Source of the DNA: Neobacillus drentensis NBRC 102427
Lineage (GTDB): Bacteria > Bacillota > Bacilli > Bacillales > Cytobacillaceae
DNA length: 54,880 nucleotides
Assembly: GCF_001591445.1 (NCBI RefSeq)
Contig: NZ_BCUX01000033.1
Coordinates: forward strand, 1-54,880
Direction: 5' to 3'
Part shown: positions 18,090 through 26,370 of the stretch, piece after piece
How the letters are laid out: each line of letters opens with the position of its first letter
How positions within the stretch are numbered: position 1 is the first letter of the stretch
The notes under the pieces: generated by a model
The model's input: only the letters and a program-made list of their open reading frames with translations
Database searches by the model: none
What the model was told of the DNA's origin: nothing
Made by a program: the position numbers and the translations under genes

Positions 18090-21000
18090 TCACTCTAATA
18101 CTTGATAAAATGATGCCATTGCCTTTTTATTGTATTCTTCTGGAATAAATTCATCAAGTTTATTATTCAACTCATTCTTAGCTAGTTGAGTGAGACCTTT
18201 TTCAAGACCTTCAATGCTATTTTCTACTAATAAACCATATCTTCCATCTTCCAATACATTTCGATTGGCAACAATATCAGTCGCTATGATGTTCATTCCA
18301 TGGGTCATCGCTTCTAATAACACCATCGGCTGCCCCTCATAATGAGAGGAAAGCACAAAACAATCACATTTTTTCATAAGTGCAAACGGATTTTCGAGCT
18401 GCCCCGTAAGATAGACAGACTCATCAAGCCTCAACTCGGCTATTAAATTCTCTAAATCTCTCCTTAACGGACCTTCACCTAAAATATATAGCTTTGAATT
18501 TGGGAAGTTTTGTTGAAATTGACCAAAGGCTGTAATCAAGTTATCCTGACCCTTCTCTGGTGACAATCTTCCCATCGTGATGAAATTGTAATTTTCTTTA
18601 ATGGGTTCAGGTATGATTGTTTCTTCAACCGTTTCCAGTTTCTCTTCCGTTATATTGGGAACAATCACTTTGTACCTCTTCGAATTCAGCAGTTTATACA
18701 ACGACGTATTTATTTTTTCATGGAAAGTATTATTTAACTCATATTCCCGGATTATCGACAGCGCTGCAGAATCAATCCAGCCAATGAAAGTTCCTTTAAT
18801 AGAAAGCCGACTATAGAGCCCTTGTTGCGTTCTTGCTTCAGTATCCACATCCACCATTAAACCTTTATAATCCTTACCGGAGGCAACTTTCTCAGCTCCT
18901 TCTAGATTATACGGCATACTCCAAAGATCATATCGATGTGAAATAACTGCTAATTTCTTCACTGGTGTCTGAAATAAGATACTATCGGTAAGCATTTCAA
19001 AGCAATCCTGGTCAAGCCAGCCAACAATCCTGTCTTTTATGCTAAATTTGAAATAATTGTTATTTGATAGGGTTTGTACCTCACGTAAAATAGCGACCTC
19101 TTCATTTAAATAGCTCATCGCTTGTGCAATATCTGATGCTCCTTTTACGACAGGAGGTCGATTCCAGATCCGATGGTTTTTGGGATGAGCGATTATTGCC
19201 CGCCCTTTAAAGGCAACATTACTAATGATTTGCTCTTCTGCTCCAGCCTTATTCATTAACGCTTCGGTTACAGTTTGTGCAGACTCTTCATTACCTAACT
19301 TTAATATTTTTTCAGGATTAATCGAGTTCATAACGAAATCAAATTTAAACTCCTCGGCAAATTCTGCTAAATTACTTTTATTTAACTCCATGGTTGCCGG
19401 GGATACGCTTACAAGCTTGTCAAACTTATTATAGACTGAAAACAGTCCTCGTAAATTAATTCGATGCGGCCGACGTCCGTTGATGACTTTTTCACTATCT
19501 GTACGGATATCATTATGCATATAACAGATTTTTTTCTTGGCATCGGAAGCAAGTAAATATTTGGCCCAATACAGGCTGTAACCACTAAAATCGATGGCAT
19601 AATCAAATTGTGACCGGCCTGATATTCTTTTATATTCCCGCTTATAGGCATTCTCGGGGTAAAGTTTTTTCGTCACTTTACTATGTGCCCCTCGATTATG
19701 TACAAATTTATCCCGATAAACTTCCAAAAGACTGCGTACTTCTAAACCATTTCGAAACAAAAACCTGGCATTCTTATTCACCTTTGCGATATTATTTAAT
19801 GCTTCTTTTGACTTTGGTGATTTCATGAAAATACTTACATCATACTTCGAATAATCGATGTTATCGACAAGATTGATAAACGATGATGTAATCCCATTGT
19901 TCAACAAACCGCCAGGATAGATGAGAATTTTCTTTTTATCCTTATCTAATTGATTGATGACATTGATGGGCAACTTTTCCTGCTTAAAAACATATTGGAC
20001 GATTCTCGCGGTTACATTTCCATCATCATGATTGGCGAATTTATTTTTTGCAGCTTGGTAGACGGGACGAAAGTTTTCACTTATGGTCGAGATATTATGA
20101 ACAGCCGATGCTACTTCTTCGATGGTAAAGAGCGTGGGCCCGGGTAATTCGTCATCGGATAAATACATACCCCTCTCTTCAAGATAATCATCATAATCAC
20201 AAATATAGAATAAAATCGGCTTATTCGTAACTAGATAATCAAAAAAGATACTCGAGTAGTCAGTGATTAACAGATCTACAACGCTTAACAACTCATTCGT
20301 ATCTACAAAGTCAGGGATTAACATATCACTAATTTCAGTAAATTTTTTAGCCTGGTCATATAAAAATGGATGAACTTTGATTAATAGATTATAGTCAGTA
20401 CCGATCTTATTCCTCAAATAGGCCATTTCACTGATAATTTGAAACATATCATTTTTAGCCTGGGAAACATTAGTCCCTTTCCATGTTGGAGCATAAAGAA
20501 GGGTCTGCTTGTTTTTATCAATAGGCAGCCCTAATCCTGCTAAAAAGGTATTGAATTCTTCCGAATCGGTTTGATAGGTAAGATCGATTCTTGGATAGCC
20601 CTCTTGAATAATTTCTCCATTATAAAGACCATTTAGTTTATAACTATTAAGAAACATTTTGGTTGTATGCTCATTTGGACTTAGTAGATAGTCCGCACTA
20701 AGAAAATTCCTAACCACATTCTGCGAATGGGATGGATTTCCAGGGATATCAAATCCCATGCTTTTAAGCGGTGTTCCATGCCAAGTATTAATATATATTT
20801 GTTCAGCTTTAGGGATAAAAAAAGACTGAAATGTCGAGTTATTAATGAGATACTTACTAGTGGCTAAACATTTGAGATATTCCTTTGAATTCCGTTTCAC
20901 AAATCTCACATTACTTAACCTTTTGTAATTGACTAGTACACTTTCTAATTCATTAGGATTACTTACCGACCAAATATGTTTGAAATCCTTATATTCAGGG

Positions 21001-21209
21001 TTATGTAACAGGTATTTAAAAATAGCATAGGGACTATCTGTTACACTTTTTCCGTCCCTGCTTTCATAAAGAATCGTATTATCTACCACATTTAATTTTT
21101 CATAATATTTTCGGTACTGATAACTTCTGCGATGGTTTGCCCTCCGCAAATAATTATAAACTGGCCCAATGATAAAATTAATCCTTCTTTTTAAAACCTT
21201 TTTATTCAT
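18090..21209 (-). CDS. Fused CDP-glycerol transferase / GT4 glycosyltransferase with 2 internal GW domains
   Basis: 1039-residue protein. Residues about 50-410 are a TagF-like CDP-glycerol glycerophosphotransferase: NTWHGTPLKSMGFD (H144), EGYPRIDL, LLYAPTWKGTN, IKVHPF, LLITDYSSIFFDYL. Residues about 425-640 form the N-terminal half of a GT4 glycosyltransferase (ILIYPGGLLNNGITSSF, KKICYMHND, KLVSVSPATM). Two GW-type SH3 domains follow at about 668-738 and 752-820 (WNRP...GWLD, WSMPY...GWID). The C-terminal GT4 half is at about 874-1035, with MGRLSPEKGQDNL and the EX7E motif EGQPMVLLEAM. No signal peptide is visible, so it should act in the cytoplasm. It could add both glycerol phosphate and sugar to one chain. 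It is paralogous to the gene at 21371. Confidence 0.88.
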   Translation of the reverse strand: MNKKVLKRRINFIIGPVYNYLRRANHRRSYQYRKYYEKLNVVDNTILYESRDGKSVTDSPYAIFKYLLHNPEYKDFKHIWSVSNPNELESVLVNYKRLSNVRFVKRNSKEYLKCLATSKYLINNSTFQSFFIPKAEQIYINTWHGTPLKSMGFDIPGNPSHSQNVVRNFLSADYLLSPNEHTTKMFLNSYKLNGLYNGEIIQEGYPRIDLTYQTDSEEFNTFLAGLGLPIDKNKQTLLYAPTWKGTNVSQAKNDMFQIISEMAYLRNKIGTDYNLLIKVHPFLYDQAKKFTEISDMLIPDFVDTNELLSVVDLLITDYSSIFFDYLVTNKPILFYICDYDDYLEERGMYLSDDELPGPTLFTIEEVASAVHNISTISENFRPVYQAAKNKFANHDDGNVTARIVQYVFKQEKLPINVINQLDKDKKKILIYPGGLLNNGITSSFINLVDNIDYSKYDVSIFMKSPKSKEALNNIAKVNKNARFLFRNGLEVRSLLEVYRDKFVHNRGAHSKVTKKLYPENAYKREYKRISGRSQFDYAIDFSGYSLYWAKYLLASDAKKKICYMHNDIRTDSEKVINGRRPHRINLRGLFSVYNKFDKLVSVSPATMELNKSNLAEFAEEFKFDFVMNSINPEKILKLGNEESAQTVTEALMNKAGAEEQIISNVAFKGRAIIAHPKNHRIWNRPPVVKGASDIAQAMSYLNEEVAILREVQTLSNNNYFKFSIKDRIVGWLDQDCFEMLTDSILFQTPVKKLAVISHRYDLWSMPYNLEGAEKVASGKDYKGLMVDVDTEARTQQGLYSRLSIKGTFIGWIDSAALSIIREYELNNTFHEKINTSLYKLLNSKRYKVIVPNITEEKLETVEETIIPEPIKENYNFITMGRLSPEKGQDNLITAFGQFQQNFPNSKLYILGEGPLRRDLENLIAELRLDESVYLTGQLENPFALMKKCDCFVLSSHYEGQPMVLLEAMTHGMNIIATDIVANRNVLEDGRYGLLVENSIEGLEKGLTQLAKNELNNKLDEFIPEEYNKKAMASFYQVLE

Positions 21210-21311
21210 TAAAACTGCAACTCCCTTACCAATTCACATTCATATGCTTTTTGTTAGCTATTCTTGCCATCAGTAGAGAGTAATATGTCATGACGGTCTA
21301 CTTTTCCTGAA

Positions 21312-21363
21312 CAAAAAAAGCAAATCGATCAAACAAGGTTCTCTTGTCATCAATTTGCTTTTT
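21312..21363 (-). terminator. Terminator after the 1198-residue fusion gene
   Basis: Long imperfect stem AAAAGCAAAT/ATTTGCTTTT (about 21316-21325 with 21353-21362) extended through GAT and ACAAG pairings, with minus-strand tail TTTTTTTGT. It separates the two GW-containing paralogues. Confidence 0.8.
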
Positions 21364-21370
21364 ATACATA

Positions 21371-24300
21371 TCATTCTAAAACCTTATAAAAGGTTCCCAT
21401 CGCTTTTTTATTATATTCATCTGCAATAAATTCATCAGGCTTGTTGTCAAGCTCATTTTTAGCAAGTTGAGTCAGCCCCTTTTCAAGGCCCTCAATGCTA
21501 TTTTCTACTAATAGTCCATACCGTCCCTGCTCCAACACTGTTCGGTTGGCAACAATGTCTGTTGCGAGGATCTTCATTCCAAGAGTCATCGCCTCTAATA
21601 AAACCATCGGCTGGCCTTCGTAATGAGAAGAAAGGACAAAGCAATCACATTTTTTCATTAGTTTAAATGGATTTTCTACTTGACCCACAAGATAGACAGA
21701 CTCCTCAAGTTGAAGTTCTACAATAAGACTTTCTAAATCCTTCCGTAATAAACCTTCTCCTAAAATATATAGTTTGGACTCTGGGAAGCCTTTATGAAAC
21801 TCAGCAAAGGCTTTAATTAAATTATCTTGGCCTTTTTCCGGTGATAATCTGCCCATGTTGACGAAATTATATTGGTCCCTTGATGGCTCGGGAACAAACG
21901 CTTTTCCTGTTTCGATTCCTAAAACCTCAACCACCTGAAGTGCCCGTTTATTTAACCAGCCCACTGCTTCATTTTCATAGACAAAATGACAGAATACACC
22001 ATCTATCGTTCTGGCTTCTTTATCAATAAGGACTGTTTTTCCATTGTAGGCTTGGGAATTCATCAATTCCTTCGCACCTTCCGGACCAGCAATCACTTCC
22101 CAGAACACATCTTCATCAGATAATTTAACCTCTGCTACCCTTTTGACTGCTTTTTCTGAGATAATCACTGCTTCTTCAATAATCGATAAGGCACGTTGAT
22201 CTATCCAACCCATTTGTTTTCCATTGAGAAAAAACAAATGAAAGGTTCCTTTCCGAGTCTTATTGCATTTCGTAACTATCACTTCGGCATTTAATAATTC
22301 ACTGGCATCCATGATTTTGTTACAACCTGGGTTCGGGTACGGCTTCGTCCACACCACAAAATTCTCTGGGTTGGCAATGGTTGCTAACTCGTATAAATTG
22401 TTTTCCTCTAGTGTGCGGTTGTCCAGCTGATTAATAATATGCTTAAACCTTTGTTTATTAACCCTTTTAAAGATGGCCTGTTTAAGAGATTGCTTGGAAG
22501 CCTTATCGCTAATATTTGACAATGCCCCGGAATCAATCCAGCCAATTAGAGTCCCATTGATTGAAAACCTGCTATAGATACCATGCTGTGTTCTCGCTTC
22601 ACGGTCGACGTCCACTAAGATCCCTTTATAATCCTTACTAGATGAAACTTTTTGAATATCTTCTGTTTTATAAGGCTTATTCCAGATATCATTGCCGTTA
22701 ACATTGCGAAGAACAGCTGATTTTGTTACCTGTTTTTCAAATAGGATGCTGTCTGGTAGCAGCTCAAAACATTCTTGGTCGAGCCAGCCAATAATCCGTT
22801 CACCCAAACTGAACTTAAAGGATACATTTGTTTCAGTACGTGCTTCCTGTAATATAGTAACCTCTTGATTGATAAGACGTGTAGCAGGGGCCACTTTTGT
22901 TGCCCCGGCTAATCCAACGGGCCGATTCCAGATAAGATAATCTTGAGGATTATTAATAACTGCTCGTGATTTAAATGAGATATTACTCATTAGTTGACCG
23001 TTATTCGAATCATTGATTTCAGTTTCAGCTTGCTGCTGACTCGCACCTTCATTACTTAAGGTTAAGATTTTTTCGGTATTAATCGAGTTCATAACGTAAT
23101 CAAATTTTGATTCATCTGCATAGACAGATAAGTTCTTTTTATTTAGCTCCATCGTCCCAATTGAAACACTTACCAGTTTATCAAATCTATTATAGACGGA
23201 AAAAAGTCCTCGCAAGTTAATTCGGTGCGGCTTGCGACCATTGATTGTTCTTTCACTATCAGAAAGTAAATCATTATGCATATAACAGATCTTTTTCTTC
23301 GCATCCGCAGCAAGGAGATATTTTGCCCAAAATAAACTGTAGCCACTAAAATCGATGACATAATCAAAATGTGATTTCCCAAAGAATCGCTTGAATTCTC
23401 GCTTGTAGCCCTTCTCTGGATAAATCCTTTTGGTTAATTCACTATGTGCCCCTCTATTATGAACTAATTTATCTCGATAAACTTCTAATATACTATAGAC
23501 AGAAAGCCCATTTCGAAAAAGGAACCTTGCCTGTTTATTTACTTTGCCAATATTATTCAATGCTTCTTTTGATGTAGGTGTTTTCATAAAAATACTCACA
23601 TCATATTTATTATGATCAATGTTATCCATTAAATTGATGAACGAAGAGGTGATGCCATTATTCATCATCCCACCCGGATAAATAAGAATCTTCTCTTTCT
23701 CTGTGTCGACGGGTTTAATTACATTTAAATCAGACTTATTCCTTTTAAAAATATATTCAATGGTTCTTTTTGTTACATTCCCATCATCATGACACGCAAA
23801 CCTCATCTTTGCTTGATTATATACTTGTTTAAAATCCGCACGAACTTGTGAAATCTTTTTAATAGCGTCTGCCACTTCTTTAATAGTAAAGAGCGTAGGA
23901 CCAGGCAATTCCTCATCTGACAGGTTACGGCCCCTTGATTCATTATAATCGTCGTAATCCCAGACATAGAAAAGAATGGGCCGATCCGTAACGAGATAAT
24001 CAAAAAAGATACTCGAGTAGTCAGTAATTAGAAGATCGACACTACTTAATAATTCATTCGTGTCAACAAAGTCTGGTATTAAGATGTCTTTTACTTCATC
24101 AAATTTTCTGGCTGCAGCATATAGAAAGGGATGAACCTTAATAAACAGATTATAGTCTGCACCGACCTGACTTTTTAAATAGTTCATGTCTGCAATGATT
24201 TGATACATGTCATTCTTAGCTCTCGAGACGTTGGTTCCTTTCCAGGTAGGCGCATAAAGAATCGTTTTTTTATGTTTATCGACTTTGACCCCTATTTTGC

Positions 24301-24967
24301 CTAGGTAATTATTTAACGTATCCTTTACCGTATGAAAGGTAAGATCGATTCTTGGATACCCTTCTTCAATAATCTCACCAGTATATATCCCTTTTAGTTT
24401 ATAACTATCGAGAAACATGTTGGTTGTATGTTCATTAGGGCTGATAAGAAAATCAGCACTAAGAAAATTACGCACCACATTTTGGGACAAGGATGGGTTC
24501 CCAGGGATATCAAAGCCCATACTTTTTAACGGAGTCCCATGCCATGTATTAATATATATTTGCTCGCTTTTACGAATAAAAAATGATTGAAAGGTAGAGT
24601 TGTTGATTAAGTATTTACTAGTTGCTAAAGCTTTAAGATACTCTTTCGAATTTCGTTTCACAAAGGTGACATTAGCAAAATCCTTATATTGAGCAATCAC
24701 AACGTCTAAATCTTCAAAGCTGCTCACTGACCAAATATGTTGATAGTCTTTATAAGCAGGATTAGACAGAAGGTATTTAAAGATGGCATAGGGACTATCT
24801 GTCAAACTTCTCCCATCTCTGCTCTCATATAAAATTGTTTTATCAATAATTGCTAAATCTTTGTAATACCTTGTATATTGATAATTGATACGATGGTTTG
24901 CCTTTGCAAAAAAATTGTATATCGGATCTATAATAAATTTTACTCTTCTCTTTAATACCTTAATCAT
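21371..24967 (-). CDS. Fused CDP-glycerol transferase / GT4 glycosyltransferase with 4 internal GW domains
   Basis: 1198-residue paralogue of the protein at 18090 with the same order. The TagF-like domain (about 50-410) has NTWHGTPLKSMGFD, ILYAPTWKGTN and LLITDYSSIFFDYL. The GT4 N-terminal half (about 425-640) has ILIYPGGMMNNGITSSF and KKICYMHND. Four GW domains lie at about 665-737, 750-820, 858-930 and 942-1013 (WNRP, WNKP, WTKP and FWEV starts, each ending GW[IL][DN]). The GT4 C-terminal half (about 1032-1195) has MGRLSPEKGQDNL and EGQPMVLLEAM. Two extra GW repeats explain nearly all of the 159-residue size difference. The ATG at 24967 follows AAGGAGCTG. A candidate extended -10 promoter lies at 25026-25055 and a terminator follows, so the gene may be transcribed alone. 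Confidence 0.88.
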   Translation of the reverse strand: MIKVLKRRVKFIIDPIYNFFAKANHRINYQYTRYYKDLAIIDKTILYESRDGRSLTDSPYAIFKYLLSNPAYKDYQHIWSVSSFEDLDVVIAQYKDFANVTFVKRNSKEYLKALATSKYLINNSTFQSFFIRKSEQIYINTWHGTPLKSMGFDIPGNPSLSQNVVRNFLSADFLISPNEHTTNMFLDSYKLKGIYTGEIIEEGYPRIDLTFHTVKDTLNNYLGKIGVKVDKHKKTILYAPTWKGTNVSRAKNDMYQIIADMNYLKSQVGADYNLFIKVHPFLYAAARKFDEVKDILIPDFVDTNELLSSVDLLITDYSSIFFDYLVTDRPILFYVWDYDDYNESRGRNLSDEELPGPTLFTIKEVADAIKKISQVRADFKQVYNQAKMRFACHDDGNVTKRTIEYIFKRNKSDLNVIKPVDTEKEKILIYPGGMMNNGITSSFINLMDNIDHNKYDVSIFMKTPTSKEALNNIGKVNKQARFLFRNGLSVYSILEVYRDKLVHNRGAHSELTKRIYPEKGYKREFKRFFGKSHFDYVIDFSGYSLFWAKYLLAADAKKKICYMHNDLLSDSERTINGRKPHRINLRGLFSVYNRFDKLVSVSIGTMELNKKNLSVYADESKFDYVMNSINTEKILTLSNEGASQQQAETEINDSNNGQLMSNISFKSRAVINNPQDYLIWNRPVGLAGATKVAPATRLINQEVTILQEARTETNVSFKFSLGERIIGWLDQECFELLPDSILFEKQVTKSAVLRNVNGNDIWNKPYKTEDIQKVSSSKDYKGILVDVDREARTQHGIYSRFSINGTLIGWIDSGALSNISDKASKQSLKQAIFKRVNKQRFKHIINQLDNRTLEENNLYELATIANPENFVVWTKPYPNPGCNKIMDASELLNAEVIVTKCNKTRKGTFHLFFLNGKQMGWIDQRALSIIEEAVIISEKAVKRVAEVKLSDEDVFWEVIAGPEGAKELMNSQAYNGKTVLIDKEARTIDGVFCHFVYENEAVGWLNKRALQVVEVLGIETGKAFVPEPSRDQYNFVNMGRLSPEKGQDNLIKAFAEFHKGFPESKLYILGEGLLRKDLESLIVELQLEESVYLVGQVENPFKLMKKCDCFVLSSHYEGQPMVLLEAMTLGMKILATDIVANRTVLEQGRYGLLVENSIEGLEKGLTQLAKNELDNKPDEFIADEYNKKAMGTFYKVLE

Positions 24968-25025
24968 TCACTGTTACAGCTCCTTAACCTTACCTTCTAC
25001 TCTTGCAAAAAGAAATATATACTCC

Positions 25026-25055
25026 CTTATATCATAAATTGACCGTTTCTAGCAA
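25026..25055 (-). promoter_or_regulatory. Candidate promoter of the 4-GW fusion gene
   Basis: On the minus strand: TTGCTA (25050-25055), 18-bp spacer, TATAAG (25026-25031) preceded by TGA, an extended -10. The -35 box matches the consensus at 4 of 6 positions. Confidence 0.45.
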
Positions 25056-25103
25056 TGAACATAAAATTAACTTCATCTGTATGAAATTAATATTGACATT
25101 AAA

Positions 25104-25145
25104 ACACAAAAAGGGTGTTCAAAAAATCAATGTCTTGAACACCCT
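25104..25145 (-). terminator. Terminator after the GT4 glycosyltransferase gene
   Basis: Perfect 11-bp stem AGGGTGTTCAA/TTGAACACCCT (25112-25122 with 25135-25145) followed on the minus strand by TTTTTGTGTTTT. Confidence 0.87.
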
Positions 25146-25165
25146 AAGTATTAATCAATATGATT

Positions 25166-26341
25166 TCAAAAGGACTTTTGAGCAATCTGATCCTGGATTA
25201 AGCTCTCCCATTTTTCTCCTACTACGTTAAATGTATATCTCTCTACATTTTCTTTTGCTTTTTTTCCGAGTTTTTTTCTGAGTGATTCAGATTCAATTAA
25301 AGTTAATAATCCTTTTGCAAGTTCTTCTACATTCCCCTCTTCGACAAGAATACCATCCTCGTAATCAGAGATTACTTCTCTCGGGCCTGTACAAGCAAAA
25401 CTTACACAAGGTACACCTACTGACATTGCCTCAATGATAACCATCCCGAAAGATTCTCGCCTTGAGCTAAGAGCATAAATCGAAGAATTAGCCATTTCTT
25501 TAATAATATTATCAGTTTTTGGCATTAAATAAATATTATTATACGCCTTCTCTTCAAAGATTAAACTTCGCAAGTCACCCAATTCTTCACCAGTACCAAA
25601 TATTTTAAGCTTCCAGTCCGGATATTGTTTCATGACCTTAGAAAAAGCCTGTATGAGCAAATCATATCCTTTTTCGTGTGAAAACCGTCCTGCTGCAATG
25701 ACCTGTTTATTTTCTAATTTAGCAGATTCTTCGGGTATATGAGTCGCATTTTCAATCTTATATAATTTAACGCTCCCTCCACCAAGGACATTTTCATAAT
25801 CTGCCTTATCAGCCTCTGTTAAACAGGTTATAGCATCCAAATTTTTATAATGTTTTTTTATTTTTCTTTGAAGGCTATTTGCATGAGCATCAAAAAACTT
25901 ATGCTCTTGTCCCACTTTAATAACATCATTGTTGGAATACTTTGTCGACAATACATTAAATGAAGGAATTGTTGTTATAAAAACCCCTTTCTTTACTTTT
26001 TTAATCGTTTTGATTAACTTTAGGTCAAGAAATAAATTAAACATTTTATATAGATCTTCATTTTTATCAATTAGAAAGCTTGGTATATTTAAAAGCATTT
26101 GTTTAATAAATCTTTTATATCCTGGTGTATTTTTCCCGAATAGTTTTCCTTTTCTTGCATCAAATAATGGGGTGAGTTTTATTTTCGGATTTAGTTTAAA
26201 TAAGGGTTTTTCACTGGTTCTTCTTATACTAATAATTTCGACGGTATAGTTTTTTGATGCAAAATAATTCGCTGTATTTGCAACTGTTCTTACTGTACCG
26301 CCCATTCCGTAAATATTATAAACTAAAAATGTAATTTTCAA
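25166..26341 (-). CDS. GT4 family glycosyltransferase
   Basis: 391-residue GT-B fold glycosyltransferase. The N-terminus has the glycine-rich acceptor-side loop NIYGMGGTVRTVAN. The C-terminal half has AAGRFSHEKGYDLLIQAFSKV (core GRFSHEKG), the EX7E motif ESFGMVIIEAMSVGVP and CTGPREVI. It would transfer a sugar from a nucleotide-sugar donor (UDP-glucose is one candidate, given gtaB nearby) to a teichoic acid or lipid acceptor. The gene is 29 bases downstream of the 1075-residue TagF-like gene on the same strand, so it is probably the last gene of an operon ending at the terminator near 25112. Donor and linkage cannot be read from sequence. Confidence 0.88.
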   Translation of the reverse strand: MKITFLVYNIYGMGGTVRTVANTANYFASKNYTVEIISIRRTSEKPLFKLNPKIKLTPLFDARKGKLFGKNTPGYKRFIKQMLLNIPSFLIDKNEDLYKMFNLFLDLKLIKTIKKVKKGVFITTIPSFNVLSTKYSNNDVIKVGQEHKFFDAHANSLQRKIKKHYKNLDAITCLTEADKADYENVLGGGSVKLYKIENATHIPEESAKLENKQVIAAGRFSHEKGYDLLIQAFSKVMKQYPDWKLKIFGTGEELGDLRSLIFEEKAYNNIYLMPKTDNIIKEMANSSIYALSSRRESFGMVIIEAMSVGVPCVSFACTGPREVISDYEDGILVEEGNVEELAKGLLTLIESESLRKKLGKKAKENVERYTFNVVGEKWESLIQDQIAQKSF

Positions 26342-26370
26342 ATCATCAGTCGCTCCCGCTCTTTTGTGAA

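Noticed and set aside
25003..25230. 75-codon plus-strand frame near the GT4 gene
   Set aside because: Runs across a promoter and a perfect terminator hairpin and into the antisense of the glycosyltransferase gene.
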